Of a DNA stretch of 64,000 bases, positions 30,316 through 39,756 are shown in pieces. Source of the stretch: Medicago truncatula (Eukaryota; Streptophyta; Magnoliopsida; Fabales; Fabaceae); assembly GCF_003473485.1 (NCBI RefSeq), contig NC_053048.1, forward strand, positions 32,980,755 to 33,044,754. Direction: 5' to 3'. The translations under genes and the position numbers were made by a program. Every line of letters starts with the position of its first letter. Position 1 is the first letter of the stretch. The notes under the pieces are model-generated. The model searched no databases, had not been told where the DNA came from, and was given only the letters and a program-made list of their open reading frames with translations.

Positions 30316-33300
30316 CTAGGCAAAGTATTTCTTGACTATATCGGCATTCACTGGATTTGGAAGCTCTACACCATCCATGTGTGTAAGGATTAAAGCACCA
30401 CCGGAGAAGGCCTTCTTGACAACATAAGGACCTTCATAGTTAGGCGTCCACTTGCCCCTTGGGTCGGGTTGCTGGCTTATCCTCCTTTTCAATACAAGTT
30501 CCCCTACCTTGAATTCTCGAGGATGGACTTTCTTGTCAAAAGCAGTCTTCATTCTTGCTTGATATGACTGTCCACGAGCCATGGCATCCATGCGTTTTTC
30601 CTCAATCAAATTCAACTGGTCATACCGGCTCTGGCACCATTCAGCCTCAGATAACTTTGCTTCCATGATCACACGGAGGGATGGGATCTCCACTTCCAAA
30701 GGAAGAACCGCTTCCATACCATATACAAGAGAGAAAGGGGTTGCCCCGGTTGAACTGCGCACGGTAGTACGGTAGCCATGCAGAGCATAGGGTAACATCT
30801 CATGCCAGTCCTTGTAAGTGGTTACCATCTTCTGGACAATTCTCTTGATATTCTTGTTGGCGGCCTCAACTGCACCATTCATCTGAGGTCTATAGGGAGA
30901 AGAGTTATGATGCTCAATTTTGAATTCTTCACAAAGAGCTTGTACCACATTGTTGTTCAGGTTGGTACCATTGTCGGTAATAATCTTGCTGGGAACACCA
31001 TATCGATAGACGATGTTGTTCTTGATGAACTTAGCTACCACTTGCTTGGTCACATTGGTATAAGATGCTGCTTCAACCCATTTGGTGAAGTAGTCAATTG
31101 CCACTAATATGAAACGATGACCATTTGAAGCCTTCGGTTCAATTCTTCCAATCATGTCGATGCCCCACATTGAGAACGGCCACGGGGATGAAATAACATT
31201 GAGAGCGTGCGGAGGCACATGAATCTTATCAGCATAGATTTGACATTTGTGGCACTTTCTGGCGTGCTGGTAGCAATCATGCTCCATAGTCATCCAGTAG
31301 TAACCTGCCCGTAGCAACTTTCTTGACATAGTATGCCCTGTAGCATGGGTCCCGAAGGTACCGTCATGTACATCATGCATTAACTGCTCTGCTTCATGTT
31401 CATCAACACATCTTAACAATACCATGTCATAGTTTCTCTTGTACAGAATATCTCCATCTAACAGAAATCTGCTGGCCAATCTTCTCAGGGTCTTCTTGTC
31501 TTGTTTGGAAGCACCCGGCGGATACTCACGGCTTAGCAAGAACTGCTTGATGTCATAATACCAGGGTTTATAGTCAACCACATTTTCACCAGCCTGATCG
31601 ATCACATCCCCAATAGCAAACACATGCGAAGGTTTTTCAAGGCGTTGCACTTTGATTAATGGCACGTCATTCCAATGGTTTACTCGGAACATGGAAGATA
31701 GAGTAGCAAGAGCATCAGCCATTTGGTTCTCATCACGAGGAATATGGTGCAGCTCAACCTTTGTAAAATATGTCAGCAAACGTCTCGCATAATCACGATA
31801 AGGAATCAACTTAGCATGGTGTGTCTCCCATTCACCCTTTATCTGATTGATGACGAGCGCAGAATCTCCATAGATGTCGAGGTGTTTGATTCTCATGTCA
31901 ATTGCTTCCTCGATCCCAAAGATACATGCTTCATACTCAGCCATGTTGTTGGTACATTCGAACAGAATTCTGGCGGTAAAAGGAATGTGATGCCCCTGTG
32001 GGGATACAATGACTGCCCCAATTCCTTTACCATAAGCATTGACAGCACCATCAAAGACTAAACCCCACTTGCTATTGGGATCTGGACCTTCCTCAATCAA
32101 CGGTTCGTCGCAGTCTTTGGATTTCAAATACATGATCTCTTCATCGGGGAAGTCGAACTCAATTGGTTGATAATCATCAAGAGGTTGGTAAGCAAGATGA
32201 TCGGCAAGAATGCTACCTTTGATTGCCTTTTGAGTTTTGAACACAATATCATATTCAGACAAAAGCATCTGCCAGCGTGCAATCTTTCCCGTAACAACAG
32301 CTTTCTCAAAGATATACTTGATCGGATCCATTCTGGATATCAACCAAGTTGTATGATTCACCAAATAATGACGCAGGCGTTTGGCAGCCCAAGCTAAAGC
32401 ACAACAAGTCTTCTCAAGCATTGTATACCGAGTTTCACAATCGGTGAACTTCTTGCTCAGATAGTAGATAGCATGCTCTTTCTTCCCAGTTTCATCTTGT
32501 TGACCAAGTACACATCCCATGGATTCATCAAACACTGCCAAATACATAATCAAAGGCCTTCCTTCCACGGGTGGGACAAGGATAGGTGGTTCCAGCAGGT
32601 AATTCTTGATGCTATCAAAGGCTTCTTGGCATTCATCATTCCATACAACAGGCTGGTTCTTTCTAAGTAGCTTGAAGATCGGCCCGCAGGTTGCGGTCAT
32701 GTGAGATATGAATCGGGAGATGTAATTCAAACGCCCGAGGAAACCTCTGACTTGCTTCTCTGTCTGTGGAGCTGGCATTTCTCGGATGGCCCGGACTTTA
32801 TCAGGATCGACTTCAATGCCCTTTTGGCTGACAATGAAGCCTAACAACTTCCCGGATCTGACACCGAATGTACATTTGTTGGGATTCAATCGAAGCTTGT
32901 ATTTTCTCAACCTTTCAAACATCTTTGTCAAATATTCAACATGCTGCTCCTCATCTGTTGACTTCACAATCATGTCGTCCACATATACTTCGACTTCTTT
33001 GTGAATCATGTCGTGAAACAGAGTAGTCATTCCTCTTTGGTAGGTAGCACCAGCATTAATTAGGCCGAACGGCATCACTTTGTAGCAGAAAGTACCCCAT
33101 GGAGTGATAAAAGATGTCTTTTCTCTATCTTCGGGAGACATTTTGATTTGATTGTAACCGGAGAAACCGTCCATGAAGGAGAACACCTTAGACTGAGCAG
33201 TATTATCAACAAGCACATCAATATGAGGTAATGGAAAGTTGTCTTTTGGACTGGCTTTGTTCAGGTCTCTGAAGTCAACACACATCCGGACTTTACCATC

Positions 33301-33805
33301 CTTCTTTGGCACAGGCACAATATTGGCAACCCATTCAGGATACTCAACTGTCATGAGGAAGCCCGCATCAATCTGCTTTTGAACCTCGCTCTTAATCTTG
33401 AGAGCCATATCTGGATGAGTCCTTCTCAATTTCTGTCTGACGGGAGGACATTCAGGCTTGGTGGGGATCCGATGCTCCACAATCATAGGATCTAGACCTG
33501 GCATATCTTCATATGACCATGCAAAAATATCCGGATATTCCCGGAGGAGTTGGATGATCTTCCGTTTAACCCCTTCCTCTAGAGTAGCACCAATCTTGAT
33601 TTCTCGCTTGTTTTCCTCGGTACCTATGTTGATAAGCTCAATCTCTTCTTGGTGAGGCTGAATGGCTTTCTTTTCTTGCTCAAGTAACCGAGTGATCTCA
33701 TATGGTATGTCATCACCTTCCTCATCTTCGGCTTCATATACCGGGAATTCAAAGTTTGGAAGAGGCATAGAATTACTGTGTTCAACGGGTTTATTATGGT
33801 TCAAC
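30316..33805 (-). CDS. pol: Ogre Pol: reverse transcriptase, dual RNase H, integrase
   Basis: The open frame gives 1162 residues from the TTG codon at 33804. It has no ATG start and should be read from the predicted splice acceptor at 33805. The reverse transcriptase has MPFGL at 244-248 and the catalytic YVDD at 274-277. A gypsy-type RNase H (about 420-535) is followed by a second, archaeal-like RNase H (about 578-705) with Asp585, Glu623 or Glu625, Asp647 and Asp697. The integrase has a His-His-Cys-Cys finger (about 820-854) and the Asp883, Asp944, Glu980 triad. No stops or frameshifts interrupt it. It copies element RNA into DNA and inserts it. The product is presumably made as part of Gag-Pro-Pol. 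Confidence 0.95.
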
Positions 33806-34097
33806 CTGCATATAATGATTGGATGATTTTAGAAGGAGTTTTTTTTTTTTTTTTTTTTATGCAGATTTTTGAAATTAATAAGAAAATACAGACGTTTTGG
33901 TTTTTTCTGGCATTACCATTGTTTCCAAGGGAAAAAGCACTAAAAAAAAAGTAGTCGTGGAAGAAACGACAAAATTTTATTAATCAACGGCAATGCCGAA
34001 ACAAACATGCCCTTACAGAAAATATCACTCTCGCTTTGGGCAGAGCGAGAGGATTGTTATTTTGAAAACAAAGCATTAAAGCAACAAGACACATTAC
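33806..34097 (-). other. Predicted intron between gag-pro and pol, 292 bp
   Basis: On the minus strand the donor is GA|GTAATG at 34097 and the acceptor is TATATGCAG|GTTG, ending at 33806. The GT overlaps the gag-pro stop (GAG TAA), so splicing removes the stop. Two bases left from the GAG codon join the first G of the next exon, restoring GAG and entering the pol frame exactly. A run of 21 A (minus strand) and a 'ctaaaat' branch-point-like motif lie upstream of the acceptor. Introns at this place are known in Ogre elements; these exact sites are inferred. Confidence 0.8.
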
Positions 34098-37000
34098 TCA
34101 GAAACATGCATGATTGAAGGAATGTCAATGGCATCCCAATCTCTCGCAATGCCTCCTGGTGTGACAAATACAGGCCTGAGACCAGATCCAGTGGCTTCTT
34201 CAGAGATAGCATTAACAAACCCAGCACTGTGGAAGACTCCTGAGGAAACCCTTGATGACGGGGAGAACCCGAGACCTTCTTTACGCTTGTTCTCACAGAG
34301 CTGTATCACCTTGCCCCAGCCGGCAGTCTGACCTTCTTGGATGGCTCTCTGAGCATCCTTCAATGAAGCCATAGCAGCCCCAGCTTCCTTAGACTCTGCA
34401 CCTTCAATGGTCAAACCTTGGAAAGCAGTCCCTTCAGCAGACCCTGCTTCAATACAAGAAAAAGAAGACAATTGGCTGACTAAGTATGCTTCTTCACCAT
34501 GGATTGTAACGAGTTTTCCATTCTTCACAAATTTCAACTTCTGATGTAAGGTGGAAGTAACCGCACCTGCATCGTGTATCCACGGTCTTCCCAGCAGGCA
34601 ACTGTAGGATGCATTAATGTCCATCACTTGGAAAGTAACCAAGAAATTCTCAGGGCCAATGGTTATCGGCAAATCTATCTCTCCCAGCACATTCTTTCGA
34701 GATCCATCAAAAGCTTTGACCAAGAAAGTACTTCTCCTCAACGGGGTCCCACGGTAGCTCAACTGATCTAGAGTTGTCTTGGGCATTACATTGAGAGAGG
34801 AACCGGTATCCACCAACACATTTGATATCATGTCTGATTTACAATTCACCGAGATGTGCAAAGCCAGATTGTGACCCTTTCCCGCTTCCGGCAACTCTTC
34901 TTCACTGAACCAGAGGTTGTTGCAAGCAGTAATATTTCCCACTATGCCACCGAAACGATCTACCGTAACTTCGTGGTCAACATAAGCCTGCTCCAGCACT
35001 TTCAACAAGGTATTCCTGTGAGCCTCGGAGCTCAAGAGTAATGACAAGACAGATATCTTCGAAGGAGTCTGCAGCAATTGATCAACGATCTTGTAGTCGC
35101 TCCTCTTTATTATTCTCAGAATCTCATCTAAATTTGAATCCTCTATAGATTTGCCAGGCTGATTCACATCTGTAGCAATGGGTGAAACAACGGTTGGAGT
35201 TGCTTCTTCAACTGGTGGAGTGATTGGCGTAGCTACCTTCTTCTGAAATAACGGCGGACGAACCTTCCCGCTTCTTAGCGCTGCAGAAGTCCCTTCAGCA
35301 ATATTGCTTACTGTGGCAAAGGAGGCTAGAGGCACCTCTACTCCATTTTCTATCATAGTAGCATTGTATTTGTATGGCACTGCCTTGTCCGAAACATAAG
35401 GAATTGGTCCTGGCAACCTTATCACCAAAGGTTCAGCATTCTTCTTCAAAGGTACACTCTTGACAGGCGGATCGTGAAAAACTGGCACAATCACGCAAAC
35501 ATCACTGACAGTCAGAAGATTATCATTCATTAAGCTTTGGATGTCTTCTTGAACAGTATAACAACCCAAAGGATCACGGAGACATCCCAGACACTTGGCA
35601 TGATCATGATTGAACAGAGAAGCTTTGCACAGCTTGATGTGTAGAGGTACCAGAGGAGTTGCGACGTTGCGGACATCAAGTCTCGGAGCTTCTTCACACA
35701 CCTCGATCATATTCACAGCGGCATGATTTGGAAGAGGATTGTCGAGGACGTGTGGGACATTATTCTCAAAAGTCAGCTTCCCTTGATCGATGAGCTTCTT
35801 CACGATATACTTCAAAGCATAACATCCCTCGACATCATGACCTAGGGCACCTTGATGAAAGTCACATTTGAGATCAGACCTGAACCTTGGAGGCAACGGA
35901 TCAGGTGGGGGCTTACCCTGTCTAGTTGTACAATGCCCTCTCTGGAGTAAAGTTGGAAGCAACTCAGCATATAACATCGGTATCGGAGGGAAAGTAGGCC
36001 TAGCTTGCTGATTTTGTTGTTGTTGTTGAACCGGCATCTGTTGTTTCATCTGTTGGGCAATTGCATTGACGGGCACTTGAGGCTGGCCCGGCGGCAAAGG
36101 GTACTGATGATAAAACGGTGGGAAGAACGGATGCTGAGAATACGGCATATATGGGTATGACGGAGGCATTTGAGCTGCATTGATAGGAGCAACAGTAGCC
36201 ATTGATTGACCGGCTCCAGCTGACACCATCCCCACTTCCGTTTCTTTCTTCTTGTGGTGTCCATTACCGTACCTCTTCGATGCACTCGTAGAAGATTCAG
36301 CTTTCTCAAACACAATGATTCCATCCCTGACTGCTTCCTCAAGACGGGTTCCCATAGTGACCATCTCCGAAAAGTTGTTCGGGGCAGCGATGATCATCCT
36401 CTCAACATAATCTTTCTTCAACGTCTTTAAGAACGTCTGGGTCATTTCTTCCTCATCTAAAGCAGGAGTGATACGGGCAGCCGCCCCTCTCCACCTTTGC
36501 GCATATTCACGGAAACTTTCCTCCTTCTTCTGAGATAGGGACCTGAGAAACTCCCTATTTGGCCTCAGTCGAGTGTTAAACCCATAATGGCTCTTGAAAG
36601 CGGTGGCTAACTCATCAAAGGTATGGATGTCATTCTTACTCAAACTAGTATACCACTCTGCGGCATCCTCCATCAGACTATCCTGAAAACAGTGGATCAT
36701 AAGGGAATCATTGTCTTTGTAATTGCCCATCTTCCGGACGTATTTGATGATGTGATTTTGAGGACAAGTTAGCCCGTTGTACCGGTCGAAGTCCGGAATC
36801 TTGAACTTTTTAGGAACATCCACTTTTGACACTAAGCAAAGGTCTTGAGTTTTGACAGAGTTTGCATTCCCTCGATTGGCCTGGATCTCGTGACGGAGTT
36901 CTTTAGCAAGTTCCTCCATCATCTCTTCCATAGTCTTGGTTACGGGGATGCTTCTGTGCTGTGTGTTGATGTTAATACCTTGAGGCAGAGTGTGTACCAG

Positions 37001-37420
37001 AGGCTCAGTGACAGCTGCTGTTGTTTGTGGCAAAGTAGCAATGATGGAGGCGGCATTTGTTGCAGGGATCAGAACATTGTTAGCAGTGCCCGAGGTGCTT
37101 GCTGTAGCAACGGGAGTGAAGAACGGTGGAAGCCCATACGGAAACCCCACTGGCATAGTAAAGCGATTGTTTGCAGAAGTGGTAGGGAGCACGCTTGTAG
37201 TTACTGGTGCAGCTGTGGTTGTAGGGATAGCTGTAGCTGATTGCTCTTGAGCAGCTAGTAGAGCAGTCATGACGTCATTAGCTTTAGCCAATTCCTCCTT
37301 TAGAGAGGCTAACTCGGTGCGAAGCTGAGCGTTCTCTTCTTCCATAGCCCTTTTCTTTCTTCTGTATTCTCTGGTTCGATCAATTCTATCTGGTTCGTAA
37401 ACTCTCTGAGCACGAGCCAC
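34094..37420 (-). CDS. gag-pro: Ogre Gag-protease polyprotein
   Basis: 1108 residues. A coiled coil (about 20-60) and a Thr/Ala-rich linker precede the retrotransposon capsid domain (about 205-345). A Pro/Gln-rich stretch follows, then a zinc-knuckle-like Cys519-x2-His-x5-His-x4-Cys. The aspartic protease active site is DTGSS at 871-875, with LLGRPW at 942-947. The C-terminal part has a Gly-rich segment, GWGK followed by GLGF, resembling a G-patch. The product packages the RNA, and its protease cuts the polyprotein. Unspliced RNA ends at the TAA at 34094; spliced RNA reads on into pol. Confidence 0.94.
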   Translation of the reverse strand: MARAQRVYEPDRIDRTREYRRKKRAMEEENAQLRTELASLKEELAKANDVMTALLAAQEQSATAIPTTTAAPVTTSVLPTTSANNRFTMPVGFPYGLPPFFTPVATASTSGTANNVLIPATNAASIIATLPQTTAAVTEPLVHTLPQGININTQHRSIPVTKTMEEMMEELAKELRHEIQANRGNANSVKTQDLCLVSKVDVPKKFKIPDFDRYNGLTCPQNHIIKYVRKMGNYKDNDSLMIHCFQDSLMEDAAEWYTSLSKNDIHTFDELATAFKSHYGFNTRLRPNREFLRSLSQKKEESFREYAQRWRGAAARITPALDEEEMTQTFLKTLKKDYVERMIIAAPNNFSEMVTMGTRLEEAVRDGIIVFEKAESSTSASKRYGNGHHKKKETEVGMVSAGAGQSMATVAPINAAQMPPSYPYMPYSQHPFFPPFYHQYPLPPGQPQVPVNAIAQQMKQQMPVQQQQQNQQARPTFPPIPMLYAELLPTLLQRGHCTTRQGKPPPDPLPPRFRSDLKCDFHQGALGHDVEGCYALKYIVKKLIDQGKLTFENNVPHVLDNPLPNHAAVNMIEVCEEAPRLDVRNVATPLVPLHIKLCKASLFNHDHAKCLGCLRDPLGCYTVQEDIQSLMNDNLLTVSDVCVIVPVFHDPPVKSVPLKKNAEPLVIRLPGPIPYVSDKAVPYKYNATMIENGVEVPLASFATVSNIAEGTSAALRSGKVRPPLFQKKVATPITPPVEEATPTVVSPIATDVNQPGKSIEDSNLDEILRIIKRSDYKIVDQLLQTPSKISVLSLLLSSEAHRNTLLKVLEQAYVDHEVTVDRFGGIVGNITACNNLWFSEEELPEAGKGHNLALHISVNCKSDMISNVLVDTGSSLNVMPKTTLDQLSYRGTPLRRSTFLVKAFDGSRKNVLGEIDLPITIGPENFLVTFQVMDINASYSCLLGRPWIHDAGAVTSTLHQKLKFVKNGKLVTIHGEEAYLVSQLSSFSCIEAGSAEGTAFQGLTIEGAESKEAGAAMASLKDAQRAIQEGQTAGWGKVIQLCENKRKEGLGFSPSSRVSSGVFHSAGFVNAISEEATGSGLRPVFVTPGGIARDWDAIDIPSIMHVSE

Positions 37421-37622
37421 TTTTCACACTGCGGCAGAGGAACCAGGAGATAGTGAGCACTTGGAAGCCTTTGTGACCAATGCATGATGCATATGATGCA
37501 TGATATGCAAATGCGAATGCAAAAGACTTATTTTTTTCATCGAAGGATTTTAAAACAAATTAGAAATCTTGCAAATAATCAAAATTACACAACATTTTCA
37601 ACAAGGTAAACAAATAAAGCTC

Positions 37623-39053
37623 TCAAGCATAGGAAGTAGTCGGAAGATCATCGGACTCGGAATCTGAATCACAGTATCTGTCAAAGAAATCTCGTCGTCC
37701 TCGAGCTCTCTTGGAATCCCTCATAAGCAGCTCGTCTTTCTCTTCCAATTCCTTCCGGACCTTAGCTAGTTCTTTCTTCAACATCAGATTCTCATGAGTC
37801 TTCTGCTCATCTCTACCATCCAAAGTCATGATTAGATTCTCGGCTTGATTGTACCGAGCTTTCCACACTTGCTTCTCACGACTCTCCATAGCTAGATGCT
37901 CCTGATACATATCCTGAGTTGCGGGAAGTAGAGGTAAAGGCATAGACGGAGTGGATGAAGACACGTATCTCATAGCTGGATAAGGCATACCAATCTCCTC
38001 AGCTCGATCTATCACCCACTGAGTATAGGCCTCATGAGCGACACCGGATCTCACACCTAGATGCTTCACACTCTTCCTTCGAACCTTGGACCAAGCATCT
38101 ATGAAAGCTTTCCCTTGTCTGGTGGGAGCATTCATGTAGAAGAAGAACTCTGGAGATGTGGCAAGATTGATGGGCTTCGACTTCATAGGGAAACCGAACT
38201 GTCTCATAGCAAGCTCGGGGTTGTAGTTGATTCCTCCACGGGTACCAAGAAGAGGTACATTGAGAAAGTCTCCGCAACCCATAATGATTTCCTTCACTTG
38301 AGCGGCAGGAGTGAGCCAGACGACCTCATTAGGAGTAAGGGCCATAATCCGCTGCGAGTAGGACCAGTTCTCCGAGTTGTCATGGAAGGAACTCGGAAGG
38401 TGCGAAATAAACCACCTATACAAAAGAGATGTGCAGCAAAGAATATATCCACGGCCCTTGAGAGTCCTGTCGTGAATGGCGTGGTAGGTATCCGCTAGCA
38501 AAGTAGGAACCGGGTTCTTGGAATGAAAGATCTCGATAGCATTCATGTCCACGAAGTTGTCGAGGTTCGGAAAGAGGATGAGCCCGTAGATAAGCAAAGC
38601 AAGAATAGCCTCGAGTGTATCCTGACGAGTAGTACCGAGATTAGCCTGATCAAGAAGATACTTCGAAGTGAACCCCCGGATGTGAGATTTGGTAATAAGA
38701 TGGTTGGAGACGTCGGAAGTCTTGAGGTAGAGATCCTTAGCAATAACCAGAGGAGTAAGAGAAGTCCCGGGACCGGTGAAAGGCGTCTTCTCGGCTATAG
38801 GCAGACCCACTAGATTGGAGTAAGCCTCGAGAGTAGGAACCAACTGGAAGTCCGGGAAAGTGAAGCAACGGAAGCTCGGATCATAAAATTGCACCAGAGT
38901 GTGCACTAGCTTCTCGTCTACATCGGTTCGGAGCAAAGTAAGCAATCCCCCATATCGGAGTCGGAACCCTGTTTGTCTCTTGACCTTGAGCGCCAACTCT
39001 CTCAAACTAACCAAATCCACTTCCTTGAACTTGTAGCACTTAGTCTTCTTCAT
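37623..39053 (-). CDS. Ogre ORF1 protein (DUF7745-like)
   Basis: 476 residues starting at a proper ATG, preceding gag by about 200 bp. The N-terminal part (about 30-80) has LLTLL, LVQFYDPSFRCFTFPDFQLVPTLE and LVGLPI, the pattern of the legume DUF7745/plant-mobile-domain-like family. The C-terminal part (about 400-460) is charged and likely coiled coil, ending in an acidic tail (CDSDSESDD). ORF1 upstream of gag is diagnostic of Ogre. Its function is unknown. The open frame argues for recent selection. Confidence 0.88.
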   Translation of the reverse strand: MKKTKCYKFKEVDLVSLRELALKVKRQTGFRLRYGGLLTLLRTDVDEKLVHTLVQFYDPSFRCFTFPDFQLVPTLEAYSNLVGLPIAEKTPFTGPGTSLTPLVIAKDLYLKTSDVSNHLITKSHIRGFTSKYLLDQANLGTTRQDTLEAILALLIYGLILFPNLDNFVDMNAIEIFHSKNPVPTLLADTYHAIHDRTLKGRGYILCCTSLLYRWFISHLPSSFHDNSENWSYSQRIMALTPNEVVWLTPAAQVKEIIMGCGDFLNVPLLGTRGGINYNPELAMRQFGFPMKSKPINLATSPEFFFYMNAPTRQGKAFIDAWSKVRRKSVKHLGVRSGVAHEAYTQWVIDRAEEIGMPYPAMRYVSSSTPSMPLPLLPATQDMYQEHLAMESREKQVWKARYNQAENLIMTLDGRDEQKTHENLMLKKELAKVRKELEEKDELLMRDSKRARGRRDFFDRYCDSDSESDDLPTTSYA

Positions 39054-39734
39054 ACCTGTGATTATTTACAAAAATTTCCATTTGTTTAAACCCTTCGATG
39101 AATGCATGAAAAATGTTTATGCATGAATGCATGTATGCATGATTGTGTTGTTAAAAGTGGGTTGAGGTTCAAAGTAACGGGGCCACGGATGGACACGGCG
39201 TCCGGTGAACTAAGGCTTTGGATAGTGGTAACCAAGGTTCTAACACAGTTCCCAAACTGCAACCTCTCTCACATATATCATGGTAGTACAGGACGACACC
39301 CGTTCCATGATTATTTGTGAGAAGGTCTAGTTTGAGTGTAGTATCGCGTGACGACTAAAGTTTGAGACAACACTCAATTTAGCCACCGCACTACGTCCTA
39401 AAAAGGCTAGGATGGGTTTGGTAACTACGGTTCATAGCTTCGTCGAACAATTGAAAGTGAAGTGCCTAAGCATGACAACACACGCCGACAATATCACCTT
39501 CAAAATGCCTCAGCTATGTGAGATTGATCGCATAATCCAATACACGAGGCAACCCCCGGATCGAATTGTCGATTATATCTCTACCTAAACATAAGTTCAC
39601 TCAGCCCGGGTTAGGACTTTTGATATCCTCACCCCACACGTTAAATGAAAGTAAACAAGTATTCACATATGTAAGCAATAAAACAAAGCGTAAATATAAA
39701 CTAAGGAAAACTAGGCGCGACCCGCTAAAAAGAG
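39054..39734 (-). other. Ogre 5' untranslated leader
   Basis: About 680 bp between the primer binding site and ORF1, with no sizeable minus-strand coding frame. It includes short 'atgcatg' repeats near 39100-39140. Confidence 0.75.
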
Positions 39735-39752
39735 TCCCCAGTGAAGTCGCCA
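39735..39752 (-). other. Ogre primer binding site (tRNA-Arg type)
   Basis: The minus strand reads TGGCGACTTCACTGGGGA, four bases after the end of the 5' LTR. The TGGCGACT(C/T)CACTGGGGA form is the tRNA-Arg-type site of Ogre elements. The assignment to tRNA-Arg is from family knowledge; pairing was not checked against a tRNA in this genome. Confidence 0.8.
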
Positions 39753-39756
39753 TTTC

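Noticed and set aside
34014..34022. Alternative splice donor GTAAGG in the gag-pol interval
   Set aside because: It lies after the gag-pro stop, so splicing there would not join the frames. The donor at 34097 does.
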